A DNA stretch of 50,698 bases, taken from positions 52,403 through 103,100 of the forward strand of contig JBNGIQ010009264.1 of assembly GCA_049999765.1 (NCBI GenBank), given 5' to 3'. Under the pieces are notes generated by a model. That model was given only the letters and a program-made list of their open reading frames with translations, had not been told where the DNA came from and made no database searches. Positions 1 to 11,381 of this stretch are shown piece by piece. The stretch comes from Phaeoceros laevis (lineage: Eukaryota > Anthocerotophyta > Anthocerotopsida > Notothyladales). Each line of letters opens with the position of its first letter. Within the stretch, counting starts at the first letter, position 1. A program made the translations under genes and the position numbers.

Positions 1-3000
1 GGGGCGGGGCGGGCGAGTGTGGCAAGCGAGCAGGCTGGTAGGGGGAGAAGACGAGAAGGAAAGGGCCCGAGGGGGAGGGGAGGAGGGCAATCCAGGAGTG
101 GTGGCACAGGTGACAGGCCGGGGCAACAAGGAGCAGGGGAAAAAGGAAAAAGGAAAACCCACACGCGCGCACACGCCTCATCCCTCTCGTGGCAGGATTC
201 AGGAAGAAAGAGAAGGCGAGGAAAAGAGGAAGCGAAATGTGTGGGCGTCGAGACAAAACAGACTCTGAAAGCGCACGGGCGGTCAGATTTGTTATGCCAG
301 ACACGTGTCCAGGGTAAAGTACCTCTCCGGCAGTATCTAGCCTCCTCTCATCACAGGGTTTGATNNNNNNNNNNNNNNNNNNNNNNNNNNNNNNNNNNNN
401 NNNNNNNNNNNNNNNNNNNNNNNNNNNNNNNNNNNNNNNNNNNNNNNNNNNNNNNNNNNNNNNNCTTTAGCCAACTTGGGTGGGGTGGGCTGGAGGAGCG
501 TCCCCATCCATCGGTCGCCCTCGCCACCCTGGCTGGCCGGCTGCCAATTGCAAGAGGGAGGGGCCAAGCCAGACGATCTACGGCAACCGTAACATCACGC
601 ACTGGCAGCACAGTTGTCTCGTGTGTTGTTGTTGGCAGAAGCACAGTTGTCTTGTGGTCTCGATACGCTGGTGCTGGTGGAAATTGTTGAATGTGAGCCA
701 TGGAGCAACAGCCCCCCTCAACACGCAGTGCAGACTGTTGCAGTGGCGGATTTGTACCTTCCTCTGATGCGGGCCGAGGGGGTCGACTAGGGATGGAGGG
801 AGCAGGCCGATATTTATGTCCTGCCAAAACATGGCGTCTCTTGACGGCAGCCACAGGACAGGCGGGGCAGAAGAGACCGACCAGTCCGTCACTCACCACC
901 CCATGTAACCATGTTGGTGATGAGGGGCTGTTGATGACAGGCTGACAGGCTGACAGGCTCATCCATCAGTCAGTCAGTCAGCCGGTCAGTCTGTCAGTCT
1001 GAGAAGTAGTCCGACCTTCGCTCCCTATATGTTAATGTATAGAGACGAGGACCTAAAAGAAATTTAGCAAGCTCAACCAGCCAGAGAGAACCTCCTCCCG
1101 TAAAACCATCCTTGTTTGCTTCCGCGAAAGTGAAAGCGTAGCGCTCTCATTTTCGCTTGGCACCAAAGCAGGCTCCTCAATAAGGAGCGGGAAGAGGAGA
1201 AAACAAGTTGTTTTCTATGAGCCCTCCAGGAACTGTGTACACATCTCCATATAGGCTAGCACGTCAGGATGTAATATTGTAATTGTGTAATTATGTATTA
1301 ACTGCTGGCTGGGTCAGACGAGGGTTTGATTGCGTTGCACAGTTTACAGTTTGCACTGCAGTCCGCGACATACATATTTTTCCACCATATCTGCAGCTCA
1401 CCGCCTTTCTGACTTGGGTCATCCGCGGTGACCCCAATTCCGGTTGCTGATTCGATCTCCTTTCTCAACAGGAGTTGGAGCAGGAGTGGACTACATGATA
1501 CACCAGTGGGGTCGGTGGTGGCTTGGCCTGTTTTGGCCAAGCCAAAAAACTCTACAAGGCCTGTCGCCCTGACGTCGGCTTGGTCATGCAGGGCTCCTTG
1601 AGAAGAGACCCGACGAGCACCCTTTTCACCCTTATCTGGCTAGCTGGGCCGGGCTGGCGCGGTTGGCTGGCTTGGCAGCCTGGCAAGCAGCCTGGCTGAT
1701 GGAACTGGCTGGCCGGGCGATGGTCCGATGGATGTGTCGGACCTCCATTGGCACTGGCCGGCTGCCGATGTTGGTGGGGAATGCGTTGTGTTGCGGTGCG
1801 GTGCGGTGCGGTGAGGTTATCCCGTGGTTAAAAAAAACAGGCCAGACCACACCAGACCAGACCAGGCCACAGGCAAGGTCCGGCCCGGCCCGGCCACCAA
1901 CTACCTCCACTTCCGCCCTGTGGGATGACGCCCTGTGGGATGACAGGACGCATGGGGCGGAATCCCGAGATTTGCATCCGATGACATGATGAACGAAGCA
2001 GCCAACGAACCAACCAAGGCACCCGCCAGATATTAATGCTAGTCTATTCTACTCTAATCTAGATGATGGAATGGTGGCGCTGGCGAGTGGCCGGCATGCA
2101 ATGCAACGCAACGCAAGGACGCAAGGAGGGAGGACTTGGATTCGGTACTTATTAGTGCGACTCGAATCTACGGCAACTTCTGGAACCAGCACCAGGGCCT
2201 GCAACTCAAATTTTCTCAATTTGTTTCTGAGCGTTATTTTTATTCAATTCTTATTAAGCCTTTGCGCAGCTGGTGTTTTTTGTTTTTTCCTGCACATCCA
2301 TCCCATCCCATCTACGTTCCTACAGTTTCATTATTCCACAGCCTGTCTCTGCCACGATCAAGCCACACATCCTGGATGATAGGTAAGTATTTATGGTCAG
2401 ATTCAGTGATAGGTAGGCCGGTTGCCTTGCATTGATGGAGATGATAAGTCAGGTAAGAAAAAAAAGCAGCTCTTGGGTGAAGTTGGGTTCCTCACCAGTT
2501 CCCATTTCCATGAAGCCAGTTTTCATGGACAAAAGTCCTTGTCTAAGCGATGAAGTGGCTTGTTCTACTTGCTATCGGGTATGCCACCATGGCCCGACTC
2601 TAATGAGCGCCGTGATGCATCCAGCCTCTTCGTCCATGCAAGGCAGGTATCACGCTTTAGCCATGAGCTCCCCAGCCCCCCACCTAACTCTACATGCAAT
2701 TGACCCGGTTCGGCGAGCACTGTCCCAGAAAGCACCTCCACAGCGGTGTGAACGCTGTCCCTTCGGTGGGGATAATTGGATATCGGCGGCCGTGAACCGG
2801 CGAAACTTGATGTGGACAGCGGAGGATACATATCTATGCTATGTCAGTCCACATACGGAAGGGGAGGAGAGAGAAAGGCAGGGCCCTAGGGAGAGACACG
2901 CGGACGGGAGGAGGCATACGGTGGGCCTCTTCTTTTTTTGGTATACAGCTTCGCACACGCAAGTTGCAGGCACCCAGGCACATCATCCCCTTCATGTGCA

Positions 3001-4600
3001 AGTGATGGCAGACGCCGGTGCGCATTACAGGACAACTTCCATCCGATGCCGTCCGCGTCCATGCCGTCCGGGCACTTGGCGTTCGCCGACTCCCGGCCTG
3101 GGATTGGGGTGTGTATGTCACTGGTGACGTGGGGGCGGGAATGTTGGTGCTGTCTGGCTGGCCACCATGTGAGACATGGATCGGAATCGGAGGCCCAGGC
3201 CGGTCATTACGGAACACGCCCCAAACCCCAGATCATCAGTCCAAACATTCGCGCAACCTATCGGGGTTGGGTATTGGAGCCGGACGTATTCCATAGGAAG
3301 ACCATACCGAATTTGATGCCTTGTCCGCAAACACGGATCTGCAGATCCATTTTTGTGAGTACAGGGAGGGGGCGTATGCAAGCAAAACCCAAGTACTGAT
3401 TTCCTCGTACTTACCTCCAGGGTGTTTCCAGTTTGTGGGCCACAACCAGTCACGTGAAGGCCAAGCCAAGCCTCCTCCCTGCAATGTCAAAGACGGGAGC
3501 CGCCTTCCTAACAAGCAGGCTGGATCATTGACCACCTAAGCTGGGGGATGCAAAACTGGCTTGAACAGCCCTACAAGCAAAGCAAACCAGTGCAGTCTAA
3601 TACAAGCAATGCAAACCACGCACAGCACGCACAGAGTCGTGAGTCGTGACCGGCCGGGAAGGCACCGAGAAACAAGCAAGTTTCACTTACGTGACGCTGG
3701 TCGGCCTGTAGGTAGCGTGGTGTGTTGCTCTCTCATCACAGGCTTCCATCATACTCCGGAGTCTTGACTTTGGGGGGGGGAGGAATTGCCCGGACCCGCC
3801 CCCATGCATTTGCTATGCTAATAAGCTACGCGATGGATAGTGGTAGCGCCCTCCCATCAGCCCGGGACCGACCAACGACATTATTGTTTCCGTCATGGAG
3901 AGCATACAAACATAAAACAGCATGCCGGCTTTTCTTCCTCTCCTGAAGCTGGTGCATCTTATTCCTGCAACGGCAAGGCCGGGGCATCGTGCTGTGGTCC
4001 CCCCACACACATGTGCCATCCTCTCCGGCACCGTGATGTAATGCTCCTGTACCTCGAAACGCAAATGCCGGTTGCTAGACATTCTTTCCCCCTTTTTAAC
4101 AACACCGTCGGCTTCCAGGACTCTTCAGGCGTCAAGGCCCGGGACGCAATCACCCTAGGCACCGGGAATCGCCCAGGCGCTTTTCATAGCTCGCCCTAGC
4201 TGTGACATGAAAAAGGATTGGGTATCGAAGATAGTGCTAGTATGTCCACGCCAGACAAAGGAACAGTACAAGCCACCTCGAAGTGGGACAAGACGGTGGC
4301 TATGAGGTGCACACATTTCCACCCCACTGTGTCGATGCTAGGTTGTTTTTTTGGCTCCCAGTTGCAAAGACACCTGTTCAGCTTTTCCAGCTCCGGGACC
4401 CTTTGACATCAATATAACACGTCCAGCCCAGCGGCTATCCTTCTTTTTAATAAATAGGCAAGGACAGGAAATACATCCCAACTATTCAATTTCACCTTGT
4501 GATGGATGTTCCTCACCTGTCATGCTTATCGCCAGCCTCAGCATCCAGGATTGCATCAGTTGGAGGGGCATGGTGGAACCATTCCCGGCAAGGTTGCTTA
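1..4600. other. Region without a supported gene
   Basis: I see no recognisable protein in this stretch on either strand. The first 360 bases are strongly purine-rich on the plus strand. Simple repeats occur: a tgacaggc unit three times near 935-960, a CAGT run near 967-980, and a GGTGC run near 1795-1812. An imperfect hairpin lies at 1124-1156 (arms begin GCGAAA and end TTTCGC). A 231-codon open frame at 2432-3127 has no conserved features. Spliced genes with very small exons could be missed here. Confidence 0.5.
365..464. other. Assembly gap (100 N)
   Basis: A run of 100 Ns. The round length suggests a scaffold gap of unknown true size. Nothing can be said about its content. Confidence 0.98.
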
Positions 4601-5908
4601 TCAGTCGCTGCTTGATAGCTGGCCAGTCTTTCCCACGTGGTCTAATAAGCATGCAATCATCTCGGCACTGAACTCGGTAGCAAAAAGATCTTCTACCGCC
4701 ACGAAGGTGCGGCTTGCAATAGCCAAACTGTGCTGCTTTTTCTCGTCGGCGACCCGAGGCATAGTTTACATTTTCCCCGATCCCATATCTGCTTTACAGG
4801 ACTGCAGCCTATCGCTGGAAATTACCTGACGAGTTCAACTTTTGTCCGCCCGTCTCAGCAGAAGCTCGGGCTTCGAGCAGCTGACAGCAGGCCATACTGG
4901 CGAAACTTGGCCCCAGTGCCCCGGAGCCGCTGTGCTCCTCAGGAAGCTGCTGTAAAGTGTACTGGGCATCCGTTCCATCTTGAACCCTAAGCCAGCGCAC
5001 ATTACTGGTCTCAACCTGAATTACATGTGTGCTCATGTACTGATGTCGACTACATTGTTTCCGCCCAGCCTAATGTAAGCATTTGCATCTTGATATCTGC
5101 CCACATGATAAACATAGCAAAATTTAGAAAGATTACCAGACCAGGTCATCCCTTCCTTTTGGATACAAACAGTGGATGTCACTCCGCACAGCTCGGCCTC
5201 GTCCTTCCCTTCCTACCTGGTGAATTTAAGCACACCCCATGTAGACGCAAGCTGTTGATTAGTCAAGCCGACGAATCTGCGGACTAAAGTTGCGGTGGGG
5301 GTTGGTATGGGACCACCCCCACGAGCTTGCAAGAGAGTACTGTGCGGGCATGTGTACTTCCCGAGAAGATGCACACCTCAGCAAGCTGGCTTCTAAACTC
5401 CTTTTCCTACGAAGGTGGATTGCCAACAAGTCGTTTCTTTACTAGACCTTCTCAGCATTATTGTGTACCACCTCTACGTACACAAGTACATTGGTGATCG
5501 ACTGGACACTCGATTCGTAGTAACCGAATCACTCTGCAACACTAGGCTGACTACGTAACCTGCTATGTATGCTCCTATACTTTTGCTGGTCTGTGGCCGA
5601 AAAAGAACGGAGAGCGGTTGGTCGAGGACCTACCTCTAAGGGTGGCTGGCTGGCCCTGTAAAGCACCTTTCACCTTGTTACCAGCCTTGCACACATACAA
5701 GAGTGACTACTGTTATCTTTCTCCCAGCACCAGCGTGCACTGTTGAGACATGGACATGCACTGTTCGGCACAAAAAAGATTATCCTGCACCAGATGGGAT
5801 CAGTCACGTTGAGGGACAACAGGCTCATGGAACTACCAAGCCGGCAACCACCATTCTCCTTCCCGCAGCAGCAAATGCTGGCTCCAGTTTTGCATCTTTG
5901 CGTGACAT
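4601..5908 (-). CDS. Unrecognised spliced gene, small soluble protein
   Basis: I do not recognise the product. Several short open exons with matching phases line up on the minus strand: 5448-5508 (residues VQSITNVLVYVEVV then HNNAEK), 5377-5406 (EKEFRSQLAE), 5217-5251 (LASTWGVLKFT), 4826-5004 (59 codons, including RWLRVQDGTDAQYTL) and a last exon 4601-4692 ending SSSD and then stop. A likely first exon is 5837-5908 (MSRKDAKLEPAFAAAG); one or two tiny exons must join it to the rest. The EKEFRSQLAE stretch looks helical. All proposed introns are GT-AG. The last exon is least sure: a 52-codon frame overlaps it, and a different acceptor would change the C-terminus. Downstream of bL17 and on the same strand. 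Confidence 0.4.
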
Positions 5909-6645
5909 AAGTGCAGATTCTCTGACGTAGTGCCCTTGGCTTCAAGGGTAAGTGGCACATCGATACCGAGAAACGGCCACCAACCGGCCCAGCCCTCACA
6001 TGCATGGTTGCCCACGGTCCCACACGGAACCGAGCACATGAAGCACATCCAAGTCAAAACAGAGAAGGGGAAAGATCATCGGCGACTACGACATACATCA
6101 CCCAATCCTTCGCCAGGCAGGGAAGTTGGCTCACCACTGCGCAACCCATAACCGGTCAATACTCTCAAGGGCAGGCAGGTGTCTCCCCAACAATAGCCAT
6201 CACAGTGGGTCCAATACGCCTCCCGAGTTAAAAATCAACCGAGAATACCATGAGATCAAACTGCTCGAGAAACACATCTGCAAATATCTGATTGCAAAAA
6301 TACAGGTGAACAGAAATTGCCAACACACCTACACACACAGAGAGAAGTTATGTCAATAGTATTCTTGACCACAACATAGCAGAGCTTATAAACAACCACG
6401 AGCAAGGGCTACAGTCGAATACCTCATTTCACTCTAGAGAGAGGTACGCCACGACCATGACAAGAAGCCTCTCCACTGCACAGGGCAATTTGCACTTACA
6501 CATCTACTGACTACCATCCGGGTTGAAGACTACTGCACCTAGTTTGGACCAATCTGAGACTTTAGCAACGTGGTACAGGAGTGCCGAGTAACTAAGCATG
6601 GTTCCTACCACTCCCAAAATCGCTAGACTTTGGACACTGGAACCC

Positions 6646-7679
6646 TCAAGGGGCCCGACATTGTGTATACTTTGACTTCAGCCATGGAGGCAAGGGATTT
6701 TGTGGAGGTGAAGGCTTTGTAGCTGGCTTCGCCTCTCGCAGCTCATTCGGTCGATCCACAAACCTGCATGTTCAGAATGATTTCAATTGCTGGTCTTACT
6801 TGCTTCGGGCCCTTGAAGTTCAGGGGCAATTGCAACAACAACTGCTGAGTGAAGCTGCAATAAACTTCATCAGCAGCAATTTCAAGGTGAAAGTGATTCC
6901 TTCAAAAAGAACAAGTGCAGACTTACTCTATGTACGCCATGGGAGCAGCATCACCTTGTCTTATCCGTGTGGCTAAGACTCGTGTGTAACCACCAGCCCG
7001 AGTCCTTCCAAGTGCATAAGAAATAAACAAGTCAGAGAGAGCGAACACTTCACAACAAGCCGGCCTTAAAATTCATGGTCCCGTCAAACTCACTTGTACC
7101 GCTCTGCCATCTCGGAAAACAACTTAAAAACGATAGCATCACCATACACAACTCCAGCAGCTCTCCTCCTAGCAGCCAGAGTCCCCTGCAAAATTGGTAT
7201 TAGCATACTGCAGCATTACCTTGAGATATTCAGAAAATCAGCTACAAGTCTGGGAAAAAGGCATTGCCTGCTTCCCCAAAGAGATCATGTTGTCAGCTAC
7301 TCTGCGTAGCTCCTTCGCCTGCATACAGCCCAAAACTGAGTCCGTTTGCGACAGAATCTATTGCCGTAAAGTTCACTAATATCTGAGAGATTTGGAACAA
7401 AAGGTGGACACTTGATATGCCCTAGTTACGCAAGCACCTTCGGTACAGTTGTTTCAATGCGCTCATGTTGTATAAGCTGAGACACCATATTCCTGCTACG
7501 AAATAGCTAAGGTAAGTGCAACGCAAAAACCTCAAATTGATCTAGGACGGTCGAAACACTCAGGAGCAATAGATAAATCGGTAAATCTCCAAGCAGGGAT
7601 ATAGAGATAGATGCCTGAGAAGAGCCCAGCGGTGTGCTGTGGGGCGCCCTAGCTTGCGCATAGAGTGACGATGCTTCAT
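6646..7679 (-). CDS. MRPL17: Organellar large-subunit ribosomal protein bL17
   Basis: Six exons: 7615-7679, 7438-7492, 7268-7318, 7094-7185, 6927-7004, 6646-6763, giving 152 residues (plant mitochondrial L17 is about 160). bL17 sits at the exit side of bacterial-type large ribosomal subunits. The family blocks appear in order: MRKLGRPTAHRW near the start, MVSQLIQHERIETTVPKAKE, ADNMISLGKQGTLAARRRA, then RAGGYTRVLATRI, GDAAPMAYIEFVDR and NELREAKPAT. The start was chosen because the family begins just before KLGRP; the open frame runs further upstream, so a longer leader is possible. Introns 1 and 3 have GC donors (AG|GCATCT, AG|GCAATG); no GT alternative keeps the conserved frame. Intron 5 contains an exon-like decoy. 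Divergent from RPB11, sharing a 475-bp spacer. Confidence 0.9.
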
Positions 7680-8154
7680 GATGCCGACGGTTCCACAGCC
7701 GAGCACTGCTTTTGCTCTAGCACAGCAGTTGGAGTAGCCGAACAATATAAAACAAATAGGACGCCTCGAATCGGACAGGCTGCAAAATCTGCTAGTAGGG
7801 CCTCCTGCTGCTCCTGTCGATTCACTACTGCCGCAGAAGCTTCCTGAAGCTTGATAACCAAGATTCCCTCCAACGAAACCTGCTAGAAACTCCAACGCAG
7901 CTGCGCAGCCTGATAGTCTCAACGCAAACGGACGATAGGAAACGAAGCGACCATACCTGTAGCGTTCCACAATTCAAACACGGAGCCCTAGCTCATTACT
8001 GTTATTCGGCGAACAGTGAGGTAGGGCTTGGCTCTTTACTAAGGGAAGCGTACCGTGACCATATTTGTGGCTCCTGATACAGCGGGAGAGCTCAAACTAC
8101 TGGGAACTACAGTGTGCACGATTGCCATATCTCTTCCTAAGGCAAGCGGCCAAG
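7680..8154. promoter_or_regulatory. Shared spacer between bL17 and RPB11
   Basis: This 475-bp interval separates two divergent housekeeping genes, so it should hold both 5' UTRs and both promoters. I see no clear TATA box at a matching distance. The bidirectional role is inferred from gene order only. Confidence 0.5.
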
Positions 8155-8890
8155 ATGAATGCGCCGGACAGATATGAGCGCTTTGTGGTGCCTGAGGGCA
8201 TGAAAAAGTGAGTTATATCTTAATATATGCAAATTTTGCTCTGAAGGAGTTTGGAGCCCTGCGTTGACCGCTGAAATTGAGCCATGTCTTTTGTGCAATT
8301 GGTATGGCAGGGTGCAATACGATAGAGATATGAAAATTATGAACGCCGCAACCTTCACTATCCAAAGGGAGGACCATACGATCGGCAATGTCATCCGGAT
8401 GTAAGGCCTTGGTTGAATGCTCCTGGTTGTTTGAGAAACAACTTTAAGCAAGCTGTTTGAGGTCTCAGGTTTCTCTCCCGGTGTGTCCAGGCAATTGCAC
8501 AAGGATCCCAGCCTCCTTTTTGCAGGGTACAAGCTCCCACACCCGTTGCAGTACAAAATTACTATCAAGGTAACTCGCCCCTTCATGGAAACCTGGCCAG
8601 CTATAGTGTGTGGAAAGTTGGGCCTTGGTTGAACTGCTTCTGCGTGCAGATACAAACAACCAGCCAATCCTCGCCCATGCAAGCATATAATCAGGCAGTC
8701 AATGACCTGGATAAGGAGCTTGACCACCTTAAACAGGCTTTCGAGGTACGTGGACTCTCGTCTTGATAAAGCTTGGCTGGTCAGGTGAGGCCATAGGGTT
8801 TTTATGCATCCGCCATTTCTCACTGCTTGAGCTTCTCTGCTCACTGGTTTACAGGCTGAGATGGCTCAAAAGGCCACCGACTATTACTAA
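8155..8890 (+). CDS. NRPB11: RNA polymerase II subunit RPB11
   Basis: Five exons: 8155-8207, 8311-8400, 8491-8569, 8650-8745, 8855-8890, total 117 residues, against 116 in Arabidopsis. RPB11 pairs with RPB3 and forms the alpha-like assembly platform of Pol II. The translation starts [19 protein letters not shown], then [50 protein letters not shown], and ends with a helix [20 protein letters not shown]. This is the RPB11/RpoA-dimerisation fold over its full length. All four introns are GT-AG and about 80-109 bp. The start ATG is the family start. The gene converges on RPB6. Confidence 0.96.
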
Positions 8891-9557
8891 GGGACGACAT
8901 GTTGAAAATCAGCCTGTTAATACGAACCGCCAACGTGAGTCTCCAGACCTGTGGAGGGATGAGGATATCGGGTAGTATGACAACTCCTGCTCACGGGTCA
9001 GTGGCATTTACTGAAGGCGATTTTTCGACCAAGTACGTCAGGATGAGGCCTCTCGGTCTTTGTGCAACTATTTTGGACATGATCAAACCTTTTGCATTGT
9101 AAATGCATCCCTCTCGCGAAGAAGCCCGACCAGCCAAGTTCATCCGTGGCAAGGTTGTCCTAAAAATTTTCGAGTTTTGGTTCAGTGATAGCTGGACTAG
9201 ACAATAGTTGTAGGCTAGACAATAGTTGTGCCAACAAGGAAAGATTATGTGAGACTTGGAATGCACGTTTCATTGCCTCTTGTCAGCTCAGCATCCAGCC
9301 TGAAGACATTGACTATCTCTTGCAGTTACAAACGTTTGACACCACAAACCATAGAACTACAGATCATGCCGAATCTAACTGAGGACAAAAAAGTATGGAC
9401 AGTTCTGTACGTCCATTCGCAAGATGTTCTCTCGTCTGGCCCATGTGGGCCAGATGCATATGTGCTTCCTGTACACATCTTCCCTGCATAGGGGAGGCTG
9501 CCGCAATTGGAGGTGTCAATACAAAAACTCCTTGAGAAGGAGGTTGCGAAGCTTGTT
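8891..9557. other. Intergenic region between convergent RPB11 and RPB6
   Basis: This should hold both 3' UTRs. The only structure seen is a direct repeat of 15 bp (ctagacaatagttgt) at 9197-9211 and 9215-9229. No coding exon is apparent. Confidence 0.6.
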
Positions 9558-10548
9558 CTAGCCACCGACTTGGCGCCTCCATGAGTCCTCTACAATAAGC
9601 TCATCCACACCCCAGTCCTCGTAGCTGCAATTTACACAACAGTATGAGAAGGCTCTTGATGTCAAAGATCGATAACAGGCTGGTGGGATAGTTTCAAATC
9701 TCCAAAAGATAAGCAACTGGCAAACTTACCTCCCGTCAGGTAAATATCTGCGAATTGTAAAAGGGATTTTTCGTTCCCGAAGCTCCTTCATGGCAATCTG
9801 CATCCACAAACAAGGGCAGACTGCAACGTTACACACTACAGACGGTAGAGGAGGCACAATACCATCACAGCACATTTTCAAACTGCAAAAGTTCTTAAAA
9901 CACACCTCCAAGGGATCAGTCTCTCCTTCCAACTCCACCATAACTGGTGCGTTCATGCTGTGTTTTACCGAGACACAGAAGTTCAAGGTCAGACAACACC
10001 CCAACTTGGTGCAGACTTTGCAACTGTAGACCGAACAAAACTCGAGAGCAACACTGGCCTGATCTGCAATGCTCGTGTTCCAAGAACCCTTGCCCTCTCG
10101 TACTTGGTCATGTACTTCGTGGTTTTTCTTGGTTGATCACTAGGAGGCTCAGGCTCTGTGTCTCTGATGTCGATAGTGTTGGCAAAGGCGTCTGGCACAT
10201 CTCCGTTTTCTGACTCCACCTCCTCCGCATCTTCCTGGAAAAAGCATGCGAATTGCAGTTCTGCCATCTCCAGAACCAGTTAAGGTAAGACAGAAAACAC
10301 CTACCCCCTCTTCGGGTGCCTCCATAGGCTCATCTTCGTACCTGTCAACCGGGAACCAGCTATGTCAGGAAGACTTTCGACACAAGAACGTTCAACTATG
10401 TCAGCTGCGTCAGGAAGCTCTGATGGTTCGTATACAATCTCAATCCAACTCATCCATCATTAGCACAGTTGCGGTTAGAATCAGATGCTAGTTTGCGTTC
10501 CCACCCTCCATCTCCGGCATCAAAGTCGTTGTAATCCTCGTCCGCCAT
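9558..10548 (-). CDS. NRPB6: RNA polymerase I/II/III shared subunit RPB6
   Basis: Six exons: 10505-10548, 10305-10341, 10059-10234, 9906-9957, 9730-9797, 9558-9624, total 147 residues (Arabidopsis NRPB6A has 144). RPB6 is the omega homologue, shared by the three main nuclear polymerases, and helps assembly of the largest subunit. The acidic N-terminus ([20 protein letters not shown]) is followed by the conserved core [57 protein letters not shown] and a C-terminus [20 protein letters not shown]. Intron 3 has a GC donor (AG|GCCAGT at 10057-10058); using any nearby GT breaks the LQISMNAP junction. Start is the family start. Confidence 0.96.
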
Positions 10549-11381
10549 TGTCGCTTTGCACAGTCAGTTGCTAGCTTCGGGCTGCCGCAGGAAAATTCTT
10601 GGCCAGTGCAGTCTGCGACTGCGTGCGCATCAATATTAACTAGAGCGAGTCTAACGCTGCAAACATAGGGCTGCAAAGTATATAGCGTTATGCACCATAG
10701 GAAGAAATATTCTCGGCATGACGGCAGGTGAAAGACTCAATTTAGTAAGTTAGTAACTGAACCGTTTGTTCTTTACAAATGATTATCTGAGCTTCTTTAC
10801 GCATCGCCATAGCTAGCATATAGGCACGCACATGGCTTCAAGTGCTTGGAGCTGGTATTCGATGGACCCAGAGGTTCATGTTTTGCTGACATCTTTATGC
10901 TGGCGGGGAGGAACAGCGGAACGGGTAAGGTTCGTCACACAGCTCACCGGATTGTTCTGTTGTTGTGCAACAAGTACTTCGTTTTCTCTAAAGCGGTGAG
11001 CTCTACAGTTGCTGGACAAAGATCAGGAGGACAAAGATCAGAGTCTTGTGCGTAATGAAGGTCATTAGTGCTGCATGGCATCCCACAAGGTGGACAAATC
11101 ATATGTGAATAAGCTTTCATCCTGCTGGTACGAACCACGTACAGGTAGTGCGAAAAACCTAGAGTTTCACCACTCCCAGTTTTTTACATGCAACTCTTTG
11201 TGTGTGTTGACAGCTGGTGAAAGTATAGGACAAGGTAACGAACAAGACAATGAGAGGATGAGCCAGCTGCACTGTCCAGTGTGGTAAATCCCTGCTACTG
11301 CTGCAGGTGTTCAGGTGAAATGGATATTGCACATCATTGAATGGGTAGACCAGGCGTGTATCTAGGAGGCATGATGTGGTT
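10549..11381. other. Spacer between divergent RPB6 and PPR genes
   Basis: No coding exon is evident. It should contain the 5' UTR and promoter of RPB6 on the minus strand and of the PPR gene on the plus strand. A 10-bp motif, aaagatcaga or near, recurs around 11018-11040 (acaaagatca twice). Confidence 0.5.

Noticed and set aside
2432-3127. A 231-codon plus-strand frame
   Set aside because: Starts at a non-ATG codon, has no recognisable domain and odd composition; not reported as a gene.
6795-6870. Exon-like segment with good acceptor and donor inside bL17 intron 5
   Set aside because: Including it breaks the conserved MAYIEFVDRPNELR junction, so it is at most a cryptic exon.
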